NCBI GenBank assembly: GCA_021793015.1
Contig: JAJYTO010000012.1
Span: forward strand, 1 to 32,504
Direction of reading: 5' to 3'
Source of the DNA: Bacillota bacterium
GTDB taxonomy: Bacteria > Bacillota > Bacilli > Alicyclobacillales > SLC66
Length of the DNA stretch: 32,504 bases
Below the pieces are notes generated by a model. It made no database searches. It was not told where the DNA came from and was given only the letters and a program-made list of their open reading frames with translations. How positions within the stretch are numbered: the first letter of the stretch is position 1; each line of letters opens with the position of its first letter. The position numbers and the translations under genes were made by a program. Positions 18,947 through 27,915 of this stretch are shown here, in pieces.

Positions 18947-19870
18947 ATGCGGACGATCCTGATCGTTGGCGGCAGCGGTTTCGTGGGAAGAGAACTCGCA
19001 GCGGAATGCGTTCGGGAAGGGTGGCGAACGGTGGTCGCCTCGCGAGACCCCGTGACGGCAGAGAAGACTGCGCCGATGGGCGTGACCGTCTTGCCGCTCC
19101 AGGCGGCGGCAGACATCGAGCGGACGTTGGGCGATTGCCCGGACGCGCTGGTCAATTTGGCCGGTGAAAATTTGCAGTCCGGAAGATGGACGGAGGAGCG
19201 AAAACGCGCAATCTTGTCCAGCCGCGTGGAGACGACGCGCGAACTGGTCGCTTCGATGAGTGGCTGGCGGCAGGCTCCGGGTGTCCTTGTGAATGCTTCT
19301 GCGATCGGGTTTTACGGAACGGACGCGACAAGGGTGTGGACGGAAAACGATCCGGGCGGCGATTCGGATTTCCTGGCAGACGTCGTGAGGCGCTGGGAAA
19401 CAGAGGCGATCCGCGCGGAGGAACTCGGCGTGCGCGTGGTCCTGGCGCGCTTTGGCGTGATTCTGGGAAGGGGAGGAGGGGCGCTCGGCAAACTGGCGCT
19501 GCCTTACCGACTTGGGATCGGAGGCACCGTGGGCTCAGGGGAGCAGTGGGTGTCCTGGGTGCACATGCGGGATGTCGTGCGCATGGTGTTGTGGAGTATT
19601 GACGAAAAAGGGATCGAAGGGCCGCTCAATGTCACTGCACCGCAGCCTGTGACGATGCGCGCGCTTGGGCGGGCGATGGCCCGCGTGACAGGCAGACCGC
19701 ACTGGCTGACTGTGCCGGCGATCGCCCTGCGTTTGGTTTTTGGGGAGATGGCGAGCCTGATGCTCGAAGGACAACGGGTTTTGCCGCAAAAGGCTGTAGA
19801 ACAGGGGTATGCGTTCTATGCGGAGGAAATCGACGCCGCTCTGCGCGATCTGCTGGGGGTGAACTCCTGA
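18947..19870 (+). CDS. TIGR01777-type NAD-dependent epimerase/SDR family protein
   Basis: TILIVGGSGFVGRELA, ALVNLAGENLQSGRWTEERKRAILSSRVETTREL, NASAIGFYGTDA, WVHMRDVVRMVLW. Confidence 0.9.
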   Translation: MRTILIVGGSGFVGRELAAECVREGWRTVVASRDPVTAEKTAPMGVTVLPLQAAADIERTLGDCPDALVNLAGENLQSGRWTEERKRAILSSRVETTRELVASMSGWRQAPGVLVNASAIGFYGTDATRVWTENDPGGDSDFLADVVRRWETEAIRAEELGVRVVLARFGVILGRGGGALGKLALPYRLGIGGTVGSGEQWVSWVHMRDVVRMVLWSIDEKGIEGPLNVTAPQPVTMRALGRAMARVTGRPHWLTVPAIALRLVFGEMASLMLEGQRVLPQKAVEQGYAFYAEEIDAALRDLLGVNS

Positions 19871-19970
19871 CTTTGACTGATGCCTCAAACGCCATGTGTG
19901 CCCAGTTTTCATTCTGCTCCGGACTTTTTCACAGGTTTCGGAGATAAGTGCGCATGGAGGGGACTGCGTT

Positions 19971-20156
19971 TCACGCGGCAAAAGAAACAGCGCCGTCCTC
20001 GCCTCGATTGCGGCAACAGGATCGGCGCTGCTCTGCCTTGCGGTTCGGAACCACCTGTGTTTGCGGCTTGCGATTCCATTCGTTTCGCAACAGCGTCGGG
20101 TCGGGCCTGCCTTCCCGCATCATCTTCTTCCGCCGTCTCCGTGCTTTCGTGTTCAT
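19971..20156 (-). CDS. Small basic hypothetical protein (61 aa)
   Basis: MNTKARRRRKKMMREGRPDPTLLRNEWNRKPQTQVVPNRKAEQRR...; G-rich Shine-Dalgarno-like site (GGGGGGTTGATC) before ATG at 20156. Confidence 0.5.
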   Translation of the reverse strand: MNTKARRRRKKMMREGRPDPTLLRNEWNRKPQTQVVPNRKAEQRRSCCRNRGEDGAVSFAA

Positions 20157-20379
20157 GATCAACCCCCCACACACATACTCATCATGGTTATCACTATTGT
20201 ACGACATCTTCAATAACTTTGCCTGCGATTCCGCCCGCGCGATATCAAAATCCACAGTTCGGATGCAACGCAAATCCGGGAGGAGGTTGCGCAGCCAAAC
20301 GTCCGCCCAAGCGCCCGTACCTTCATTCAGCGGCCGAATTGCCGACATTGGGGCGGCGGAAATGGCCGGAATACGCAAT

Positions 20380-21273
20380 TCAGCGCAGCCAGGCGGACAG
20401 ATCGCGGTTCAGCAGACTCTGCAGTTGTGAGATGTCGGCGGCGAAAAACTCCTGAAGGGAGGCGCGGGTTGCGGGATGCATCTGCGTCTTTTCGAGGAGC
20501 ATGGATTTCGCGCGGTTGCCCAGCCGCTCCCGAAGGTCCGCCGGCACAAACGGCTTGACCATTTCCTTGAGCGCATTGGGTTTCGTGACGAAGTTGAACA
20601 ATGCCCTGGATTTTGGCATTCCCGATTCGTTGTAGCGAATGGAACTGTCAATGGCAAAACGCGGGTTGACGCCGAGAAATGCAAACAGTTCGGACATGAC
20701 GGCTGCGTTGTCGCGGCTGAAATCATCATAGAGGATGACCTTCACCTGCTCCCGTCCAAATACGTCCAGATAGCGGCGCACCTGTTCTGTGTACAGGCCC
20801 AGTTCCCGGTACAGCCACAGCGGCTCATAATCCAACCGCTTGCGGTTGGCCTCTTCCCGCAAGCCATCCTCGAAAGACAACGTTTCCCGCTCATCGCGCA
20901 GCAGGTGCATGTAGGCGGAAAAGGCCCGGTCCACAGGGTTTCGCAAAACGATGACGATCTTCATGTCCGGATTCTCGCTGTGGATGCGTTCCGCTGTGCC
21001 GGGATAATAGAGATAGAACGCGGACGATTCGCCGATTGCGATTTCATTGCCCACAGCGTCAAACAGGCTTTCATAGCGTTCTCTTGAGCCGATCGTCTCG
21101 GTGTTCATGCCCTCGTCTCCCCGCCCGTTGAATCTGGCCGGAAAGCTTGGCATCGCGAAGTAATGCGCCTCCTTCTTGACAGGCAAGTAGACTTCCGGAT
21201 GCTGGGCAAGATAGCGATCGATGGAACTGGTGCCCGATTTGGCGGCGCCTACGATAAGAAAGTTGGGTAACAT
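20380..21273 (-). CDS. PAPS-dependent sulfotransferase family protein
   Basis: 5'-PSB-like GAAKSGTSSIDRYLAQHPEVYLP and 3'-PB-like VIVLRNPVDRAFSAYMH; GGGAGGAG Shine-Dalgarno site before ATG at 21273. Confidence 0.9.
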   Translation of the reverse strand: MLPNFLIVGAAKSGTSSIDRYLAQHPEVYLPVKKEAHYFAMPSFPARFNGRGDEGMNTETIGSRERYESLFDAVGNEIAIGESSAFYLYYPGTAERIHSENPDMKIVIVLRNPVDRAFSAYMHLLRDERETLSFEDGLREEANRKRLDYEPLWLYRELGLYTEQVRRYLDVFGREQVKVILYDDFSRDNAAVMSELFAFLGVNPRFAIDSSIRYNESGMPKSRALFNFVTKPNALKEMVKPFVPADLRERLGNRAKSMLLEKTQMHPATRASLQEFFAADISQLQSLLNRDLSAWLR

Positions 21274-21382
21274 GATTCTCCTCCCACAAAAGATTGGACC
21301 ATGGGTCGTCTCCGAGTGCACGTTGGCAAACGCGTGTTCCGTGGTGTGCATGGCTACCGCTGTCCCCACACGCCGACCGTCG

Positions 21383-22396
21383 TCAGGCGGATGCTGCATC
21401 AAGCAGGTTTCTGGCCGCCGCGAGCAATGCGTCCATGTCCGCTTCTGTTGCGATCACCGCGCCAGCTCGAAATTCGTGCCCGCCGCCCCCGAATCGGCGC
21501 GCCAGTTCCAGCACGGGAACTCCACGCCCGCGCAGGCGCACGCGAATTTCAGTCGGACTCTGCTGCACGAAGAGCACGAAGAGCCGGCCGGGGAGCCGTT
21601 CCAGTTCCTCCGTCATCTGCGCGGCCTCATCGGGAGGGATTCCGGCCTCCCGCATCGCCGCCAGATCCAAATAGGACGCCATCAGACCGCCATCGCTGCG
21701 CGCGTTTCTTCTGAGTGTTTCACCGAGTCTGAAATACCCGAACGAACGGGTGTCCAAACGCTCTGCAATCGCGATTTTGTCAATCTGCGCCTTGGCTTCC
21801 AGAAAAGCCGCGGTCGTATACGTGCGTGTTGCCGTATCCCGCTTAAACCATTGAGTGTCCGAGACGATGCCAGTGTACAGATATTGGCATATTTCTGCAG
21901 TGAAAAGCGGGGTGGCGGTGATGCGTTCCAGTTCCTGCAGCAGAAGCGTCAGCATCTCCGCCGTGGAACTTGCCTGCGCGTCGATCAGGTTCAGAGTTCC
22001 GTAGCCCAGGTTGGACTCATGATGATCGATCACAATGTCAATGGCGCACAGGTCGCGTAACAGTTCAGGCGGTGTCGCCGTCTCGTTGCCGTATTTTGCG
22101 ATCAGGCCAGCGATCCGCTTACGGGTGTCGCGATCGAGTGCGAGGCGACCGACATTGCCGGTGTCAAGCGCCACCAGCAGAGCGTTTGCGAAGGGGTGCT
22201 CCGGGATCTGCGCGGCGGGCAGAAGCCAGCGCAGATGCTCCGGCAAATCGTGCGCAACGCTGACGGTTTTGCCGATTTGCCGCAGCGCCAGCGCCAGCGC
22301 GAATACGGACGCGGAATCGGCGTCGCCGCGCACGTGCGTGATCAAGTGGATGGGATTGGAAGCCGCGAGATTTGAAGCAATCTCGTTGTACGTCAC
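21383..22396 (-). CDS. nrnA: DHH-DHHA1 phosphoesterase, NrnA-like oligoribonuclease / PAP phosphatase
   Basis: HVRGDADSAS motif I, LVALDTGN, IDIVIDHHESN (DHH), RFGGGGHEFRAGAVI (DHHA1 GGGH). Confidence 0.85.
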   Translation of the reverse strand: MTYNEIASNLAASNPIHLITHVRGDADSASVFALALALRQIGKTVSVAHDLPEHLRWLLPAAQIPEHPFANALLVALDTGNVGRLALDRDTRKRIAGLIAKYGNETATPPELLRDLCAIDIVIDHHESNLGYGTLNLIDAQASSTAEMLTLLLQELERITATPLFTAEICQYLYTGIVSDTQWFKRDTATRTYTTAAFLEAKAQIDKIAIAERLDTRSFGYFRLGETLRRNARSDGGLMASYLDLAAMREAGIPPDEAAQMTEELERLPGRLFVLFVQQSPTEIRVRLRGRGVPVLELARRFGGGGHEFRAGAVIATEADMDALLAAARNLLDAASA

Positions 22397-22432
22397 CTTG
22401 CAGCACCTCAGTCAGTGAATGGCGTTCTTGAA

Positions 22433-23587
22433 TCATACTTGCGCCGCAAATTTTTCATAAAACTCCATCAGGACGGCCACCACTTCCGGACGGCTGAATT
22501 CAGGCGGGGGCGCGATGCCCTGGACGAGCATGGAGCGCACCTTTGTGCCGGAAAGAATGACTCTGGATTCCTCGCCGTGCGGACACGTCTTCGTCGTTGA
22601 CATCCCTGCGCAAGATGTGCAGTAGAATGCGTGTTCGAAAAACAGCGGGGTGATTCCGACTTCTTCCTTCGTGAACGATTGAAAGATGTGCTGGGCGTCA
22701 TAGCTGCCATAGTAATTTCCGACGCCCGCGTGATCCCGGCCGACAATAAAATGTGTACAGCCAAAATTCTTGCGCACCAGCGCGTGCAGGATCGCTTCGC
22801 GCGGCCCGGCGTAGCGCATGGCGGCGGTGTAGGCGCCAAGCAGCACCCGACCCTGTGGATAGTAGTGGTCGATCACTGCGTGATAGGCCCGCATGCGAAG
22901 ATCGGCAGGCACATCGTCGTCTTTTGTGGGGCCGACCAATGGATGGATGTAGAGGCCGTCGACTGTTTCCAGAGCGCATTTTTGAATATACTCATGCGCC
23001 CGATGGATCGGGTTTCGCGTCTGAAATCCGACGACCGTTTTCCATCCGCGCTGCTCAAAATAGCGTCTCGCCTCTTCCGGGGTGTGCGCATACTCGGCAA
23101 ATGGGTCAGCATCTGGCGTGGGTATGACCGTGATGGGGCCGCCCAGGTAGGTGTCGCCCCTGTGCAGCGTGACGTTGACGCCCGGATGTCCGGTTTCGTC
23201 TGTTCCATAAATTCGGCTCACGTCTGCACGGAGATTTGGACGGTAGACGCTGTTCGCGGTAAGAATCGCGTGAGCGACGCCGCGTTGATCGCAAAGGGCC
23301 AACTGCTCACCGGGCGCAATGCGCGAAGCGATATCCTGCGTCACAGGAAGCACCACGGGAAGAGACCACAACAGTCCGCTTGCCAGACGCATGTTTGCGA
23401 CCACTTCTCGGTAGTCTGATTCCTCCATAAAGCCGGTCAGCGGCGAAAATGCGCCCATGCCGATCTGACGGATGTCAGACAGCGCGATCTCGTCCACCTG
23501 GATTTTTCGCAGAGTCGACGCCTCATCGACTGCACGGTTTGACAGACGGTTCACCAGCGTGCCGCCGTGGGGTGCGATTAGAGTCAA
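22433..23587 (-). CDS. sat: Sulfate adenylyltransferase (ATP sulfurylase)
   Basis: APHGGTLVNRL N-terminus, FQTRNPIHRAHEYIQK, VGRDHAGVGNYYG, SGTKVRSMLVQG. Start TTG 23587 (or GTG 23596) chosen from Sat-like N-terminus and GAGGAA. Confidence 0.93.
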   Translation of the reverse strand: MTLIAPHGGTLVNRLSNRAVDEASTLRKIQVDEIALSDIRQIGMGAFSPLTGFMEESDYREVVANMRLASGLLWSLPVVLPVTQDIASRIAPGEQLALCDQRGVAHAILTANSVYRPNLRADVSRIYGTDETGHPGVNVTLHRGDTYLGGPITVIPTPDADPFAEYAHTPEEARRYFEQRGWKTVVGFQTRNPIHRAHEYIQKCALETVDGLYIHPLVGPTKDDDVPADLRMRAYHAVIDHYYPQGRVLLGAYTAAMRYAGPREAILHALVRKNFGCTHFIVGRDHAGVGNYYGSYDAQHIFQSFTKEEVGITPLFFEHAFYCTSCAGMSTTKTCPHGEESRVILSGTKVRSMLVQGIAPPPEFSRPEVVAVLMEFYEKFAAQV

Positions 23588-23607
23588 TACGTTCACTTCC
23601 TCGTGGA

Positions 23608-24255
23608 TCAAGATGAATGGCTCGCGGTGGATATGCTGCCCATCTCCGCGCCGTTTTGCATAGACACCGTACCGCTCACATAGTGCGCAATCCAACGAGT
23701 GGCGTCTTCCGCGGACTGCCTGTCCGTATGAATGGTTATTTCTGCGTCCAGCGGCGGCTCGTACGGTGAACTGATGCCCGTAAAGTCGCTGATGGCGCCA
23801 GCCTGCGCTTTCTTATACAGGCCCTTGGGATCGCGTTCAATACAGACTTCAAGCGGGCACTCCACAAAAACCTCAATGAATTCACCGGGAGCGAACAGCG
23901 CGCGCGCCGTGTTGCGATCCGCGCGAAGCGGCGAGATCATCGCGACGATAACCACAATGCCCGCATCCACGAACAATTTGGCAGTGTGCGCGACACGCCG
24001 AATATTCTCCTGACGGTCGGCCAGCGAGAAACCCAGGTCCTGGTTCAGGCCGTGCCTGACGTTATCGCCGTCGAGCAGGTATGTACGGATGCCTGCGTGG
24101 TGAAGTTGCAGTTCCAGCGAGTTGGCGATTGTTGACTTGCCCGCTCCCGACAGACCGGTGAACCAGACGGCGCAACTGGTGTGCCCGTGCTGCTGTGCAC
24201 GCGCGGCTCTCGTGACTTTATTGTCGTTCCAGGTCAAATTGCGCAAGTTATCCAC
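23608..24255 (-). CDS. cysC: Adenylyl-sulfate kinase (APS kinase)
   Basis: [72 protein letters not shown] start 24255 with GGAGG 6 nt upstream. Confidence 0.93.
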   Translation of the reverse strand: MDNLRNLTWNDNKVTRAARAQQHGHTSCAVWFTGLSGAGKSTIANSLELQLHHAGIRTYLLDGDNVRHGLNQDLGFSLADRQENIRRVAHTAKLFVDAGIVVIVAMISPLRADRNTARALFAPGEFIEVFVECPLEVCIERDPKGLYKKAQAGAISDFTGISSPYEPPLDAEITIHTDRQSAEDATRWIAHYVSGTVSMQNGAEMGSISTASHSS

Positions 24256-24302
24256 ATGTAGCCTCCTACCCTGTATATCCGGGCTCGTCCGTTCTGTCGC
24301 AT

Positions 24303-24320
24303 GATCGGCGTTCCGATCAA
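24303..24320. promoter_or_regulatory. Inverted repeat TGATCGG-CGTT-CCGATCA upstream of cysC (candidate operator/leader hairpin)
   Basis: Perfect 7-bp arms about 48 nt upstream of the cysC start. Confidence 0.35.
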
Positions 24321-24526
24321 TTCGGATATGCATGTCGCACGTGCGATTGGCAGCAGTCAATCATGCGAATCCAATACAATGGTGTGAATCAAAATTGTCA
24401 TACCGAATCCAGTATAACCGTAAAATCTCGAAATTACATTAGCGTTTTTTTGGAAGACTGCGCAGGGGCGCCGCAAAACCCGGGCATGGCAGTCTATCCC
24501 GAAAATAATGATGGTCCCTGCCGGTC

Positions 24527-24597
24527 GGAGTCATATATTGCGCCCCTGCTCAGACAGCGCTGTCGCTAAACTCGCGACGGGCGCAATATATGACTCC
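24527..24597. repeat. Palindromic dispersed repeat, copy 1
   Basis: GGAGTCATATATTGCGCCC...GGGCGCAATATATGACTCC, perfect 19-bp arms; similarity to copy 2 extends about 35 bp upstream and 30+ bp downstream. Confidence 0.92.
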
Positions 24598-24690
24598 TCC
24601 CCGAGCGGGCCTTGCATTCGCGAAGAACACTGCTGGCGCGTGAGCGCCATGAAAGTCTATCCCGAAAATATAAGATTGTCCCTGCCGGCC

Positions 24691-24760
24691 GGAGTCATAT
24701 ATTGCGCCCCTGCTCAAACAGCGCTTCGCACAACTCGCGACGGGCGCAATATATGACTCC
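24691..24760. repeat. Palindromic dispersed repeat, copy 2 (same orientation)
   Basis: Identical 19-bp arms; loop CTGCTCAAACAGCGCTTCGCACAACTCGCGAC; shared flank AGTCTATCCCGAAAAT...TCCCTGCCGG. Confidence 0.92.
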
Positions 24761-24829
24761 TCCCCAAGTGAGTTTTGCACCTGTGAAAAACTTCGCGGCG
24801 GCTTTTGGTCATGGGTTGTTGGCAGACGG

Positions 24830-25399
24830 TCAGTTCGCGGTGGCGCTGACCGTCTGATTGTGAACGCTGTTTAGAAATTGGGCGATCGTCGATTGATAGG
24901 CGGGATTGGACTGTTCATTGTTGACGATGATCTCGCGAACTCCCGTCGGGATCGGCGAGATGTACAGGGTATACGTCATGGAACCTGGCATGAGGAAGGA
25001 CAGTTCCGTGCCGTAGGCGGTCTGCCGATCGAGGATCAACTGATCCTGCGCGAAAGTTTGCTTGAGGCGGTTTATCTCCTGTTGCGCAGTGATGCCGGGT
25101 TGTGAGTTGATTTCAACCCCCAGCAGCAACTTATACGCGGTTTGCGCAGAATTTAAGAGGGCGCCGCCAACCAGTTGAACGTTGGGGCCGGCGTCGCTCG
25201 CGTCGACGAAATTGGCAGGGTAGGAAAATGTCACCGCATTTGCGACCGTGTGCGCGGTCCACGGCACAGCACTTTGCGAAGAGCGCAAGGCCGCGTACGC
25301 TGCGGACGCCGGCACGGCCAAGCCGACGCACAGCAGCAGGGATCCGAGTGCAACATTCCTGCGCCGCCAAGTTCTGCTGTTCCATCTATTGGTCAACAT
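24830..25399 (-). CDS. Secreted/anchored hypothetical protein (PsbP/DcrB-like fold possible)
   Basis: Signal peptide NVALGSLLLCVGLAVPASAAYA followed by VTFSYPANFVDASD...YTLYISPIPTGVREIIVNNEQSNPAYQSTIAQFLNSV. Confidence 0.6.
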   Translation of the reverse strand: MLTNRWNSRTWRRRNVALGSLLLCVGLAVPASAAYAALRSSQSAVPWTAHTVANAVTFSYPANFVDASDAGPNVQLVGGALLNSAQTAYKLLLGVEINSQPGITAQQEINRLKQTFAQDQLILDRQTAYGTELSFLMPGSMTYTLYISPIPTGVREIIVNNEQSNPAYQSTIAQFLNSVHNQTVSATAN

Positions 25400-25495
25400 G
25401 TGTCATCGCCTCGTATGATGATGCATGGCTGTGTTCGGAATGAATTCTTTGCTTATGAGTTCCTTACTATATGTCGGTCTTTACTCTATAGACGA

Positions 25496-25556
25496 TTGCC
25501 GACAGAAAAAGTTTCGGCTTTTTTGCCGATTTTCAAACCGGATCGGCAATTTTTTT
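25496..25556 (+). terminator. Two tandem terminator-like hairpins with interchangeable arms upstream of spoVAF-like gene
   Basis: GCCGA-N11-TCGGC-T6, then TTGCCGAT-N11-ATCGGCAA-T8; arms A/C (TTGCCGA) and B/D (TCGGC) are repeats of each other. Confidence 0.7.
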
Positions 25557-25634
25557 GGTGGGCTGAGCGTCCATTGGCAGTCTCTGCATATGGATCTTCG
25601 CGAATTCGCATACTGCCTGTGAGGGGTGATGTGA

Positions 25635-27122
25635 ATGACGACCGCTATGGAGTCTCTGGATAATATTATTATATCATCTGACCTCAAGGAAAACGACGAT
25701 TTCCTAAAAGAATTGCTTGGCATCGGAGTCAGTTGGGATCTGATCGCGAAGCCGTTTGTCTTTGCGGATGTCAAAATGACGGCCTACACGGCGAATGGCT
25801 ATTTTTTGACGATGAACATGGTGCTGATCGTTGAAAACCTGGAGATGACGATCAAGGAATTTGTCGCACGCCATCCGAACCGATCGTTTTCCATGGCGGA
25901 GCTTGCCAATTATCTGAACGTCACGGTGGGTTTCGTGCAGGTGCAGATCATCAAGAAGATGAGGGACGCTGTGCGCTTCATTCTGTCGGGTCCTCTGGTG
26001 ATCTTTATCGATGGCCATGAGGAAGTGCTCCTCATTGACACCCGGATCTACCCGATGCGCAGCATCCAGGAACCGGAGATCGAGCGTGTCGTGCGAGGAC
26101 CGCGCGATGGCTTTACGGAAACCATGCTTATGAATGTGGCGCTGATCCGTCGGCGTCTACGCGATCCCCGCTTGCGGGTTGAACTGCTCCAGGTGGGCGC
26201 GAGATCGCAGACAGACGTCAGTTTGATCTATTTGCAGGACGTGACCGATGATCAACTCGTCGCGCAGTTTCGCAAGAAACTGCAGTCGATCTCATCGGAT
26301 ATCGTAGCCATGGGTGAACAATCCGTCACGGAATGGCTGGGCGCGGTAAAATGGAATCCATACCCTATCGTTCGTTTCACTGAGCGCCCGGATGTGGCGG
26401 CGACCGGCCTTCTTGAGGGACAGGTCGTGGTCGTCGTCGACACAACGCCAGAAGTGATTGTCGGTCCGACAACACTGTTTCATCACATCCATCACCCGGA
26501 AGACTACCATGTGTATCCCGCTGTGGGTGTGTATATGCGGATCGTGATCATGGTTGGCAGTCTGCTGTCCCTGATGGCTCCCTCGTTATTTGTGGTGCTT
26601 GCCGCCGAACACGACAATCTTCCCAAAGTGCTGTCATTTCTCGGAACGCCAAAAAATCTGCCGTTGCCGTTAGGGTTGCAATTTCTGCTCGCCCAACTGG
26701 GCGTTGACCTCTTTGAGCGCGCGGTCGTCAACACGCCCACGGCCCTCGGCGCCGCCATAGGCGTTGTGGCCGCTCTGGTGTTCGGCCAATTTGCGGTCAT
26801 GATGAATCTGGTTGCTCCGGAAGTCCTGGTATTCATGGGCACGGCGGCGATCGCCCAATTTGCCACGTCATCGAGGGAACTCGCCGCAGCAAACCGGATG
26901 ATGCGGGCGCTTTTGATCGCGCTTGCATGGCTGTTTGGCGGGATCGGGTTTGCGGTCGGCATGATCTTTATCGTTATCGTGTTGGGCCGCACGAGGGCAA
27001 TGGGCGTCCCGTACCTGTGGCCTGCGGCTCCCTTTGACTGGAAAGGATTGAAAGCGCTGTTTGTTCGTGTGCCGCTGCACTCTGTCAAAGACAGATCGGC
27101 CGTCTTTCGTTCCAAGGACTGA
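25635..27122 (+). CDS. spoVAF: GerA-family spore germination protein, SpoVAF-like
   Basis: VELLQVGARSQTDVSLIYLQDVTDDQLV, NPYPIVRFTERPDVAATGLLEGQVVVVVDTTPEVIVGPTTLFHHIHHPEDYHVYPAVGVYMR, multiple C-terminal TM segments. Confidence 0.85.
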   Translation: MTTAMESLDNIIISSDLKENDDFLKELLGIGVSWDLIAKPFVFADVKMTAYTANGYFLTMNMVLIVENLEMTIKEFVARHPNRSFSMAELANYLNVTVGFVQVQIIKKMRDAVRFILSGPLVIFIDGHEEVLLIDTRIYPMRSIQEPEIERVVRGPRDGFTETMLMNVALIRRRLRDPRLRVELLQVGARSQTDVSLIYLQDVTDDQLVAQFRKKLQSISSDIVAMGEQSVTEWLGAVKWNPYPIVRFTERPDVAATGLLEGQVVVVVDTTPEVIVGPTTLFHHIHHPEDYHVYPAVGVYMRIVIMVGSLLSLMAPSLFVVLAAEHDNLPKVLSFLGTPKNLPLPLGLQFLLAQLGVDLFERAVVNTPTALGAAIGVVAALVFGQFAVMMNLVAPEVLVFMGTAAIAQFATSSRELAAANRMMRALLIALAWLFGGIGFAVGMIFIVIVLGRTRAMGVPYLWPAAPFDWKGLKALFVRVPLHSVKDRSAVFRSKD

Positions 27123-27222
27123 GCCATGCGCATGACTTCAGGCGCATGTTGCCGCATGCGGGCGTTTGCGGGTAAGATAGTGCCAGAAACTCCTGTGGAT
27201 GTGCTGAAAGCGAGGGACATGC

Positions 27223-27759
27223 GTGTCAAATGTTGTGGGGAATCTGTTTCTGGCCATGCTTAAATCAGGATTGTTGGGTTACGGCGGCGGGCCGGCGTCG
27301 ATTCCCATCATCCAGTCCCAGGTTGTTGAGACGTATCATTTTATGACACAGGAACAGTTCACCGATGCATTGGCGTTGGCTAACACACTGCCGGGGCCGA
27401 TCGCAACCAAACTGGCCACATTCATCGGTTACCAGACGGGCGGCCTGTTGGGCGGACTTGCCGCGCTCGTAGGGATGGTGGGGCCTACTTCCATTGGAAT
27501 TGTCCTGCTCGTCAATGTGCTCGCCTCATTGAAAGGAAATCCCCATCTTGCGGGATTGATCGCCGCCGTGCGCCCGGTCGTGGTCGTGCTGCTGCTGCAG
27601 ACCGCATGGATGTCGTCGAAAGGCACTTTTCCGGATTGGCGATCGTTTGCCATCGCCGCCGCCGCCGCGCTCGCTCTTTTCGTGTTTCGTGTGTCGACGC
27701 CAATCGTTATAGTCGCGGCGATGGTGTTGGGGGTGTTTTGGCTGGCGCCTGCCAAATAG
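27223..27759 (+). CDS. chrA: Single-domain chromate transporter (ChrA family)
   Basis: GLLGYGGGPASIPIIQSQVVETYHFMTQEQFTDALALANTLPGPIATKLATFIGYQTGG, CHR-domain signature. Confidence 0.9.
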   Translation: MSNVVGNLFLAMLKSGLLGYGGGPASIPIIQSQVVETYHFMTQEQFTDALALANTLPGPIATKLATFIGYQTGGLLGGLAALVGMVGPTSIGIVLLVNVLASLKGNPHLAGLIAAVRPVVVVLLLQTAWMSSKGTFPDWRSFAIAAAAALALFVFRVSTPIVIVAAMVLGVFWLAPAK

Positions 27760-27915
27760 GTCCGCTGCGAATCATGAATATCCGCGTCAAGCGACGCGTC
27801 GATCATGCGTTCAACGAGGTTGCCGCCGACAGAAAGGATGGGCGGAGGGTGCGACTGCAGCGCGTCGGAAAGCGGTGCAACGCCCCTCTGCGTCAGGATG
27901 GGCGGGTTGCTCTGT

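Noticed and set aside
20476-23419. Long plus-strand ORFs (203, 279, 262 aa) opposite the PAPS cassette
   Set aside because: Antisense shadows of sulfotransferase, nrnA and sat, which carry clear motifs.
24508-24857. Short ORFs (…RSHILRPCSNSASHNSRRAQYMTPP…) over the palindromic repeats
   Set aside because: Similar peptides at 24.6 and 29.8 kb come from the repeat DNA itself, on both strands; no sign of protein-coding constraint.
26504-27229. 241-aa minus-strand ORF opposite spoVAF-like gene
   Set aside because: Fully antisense to a confident CDS; compositionally a shadow frame.
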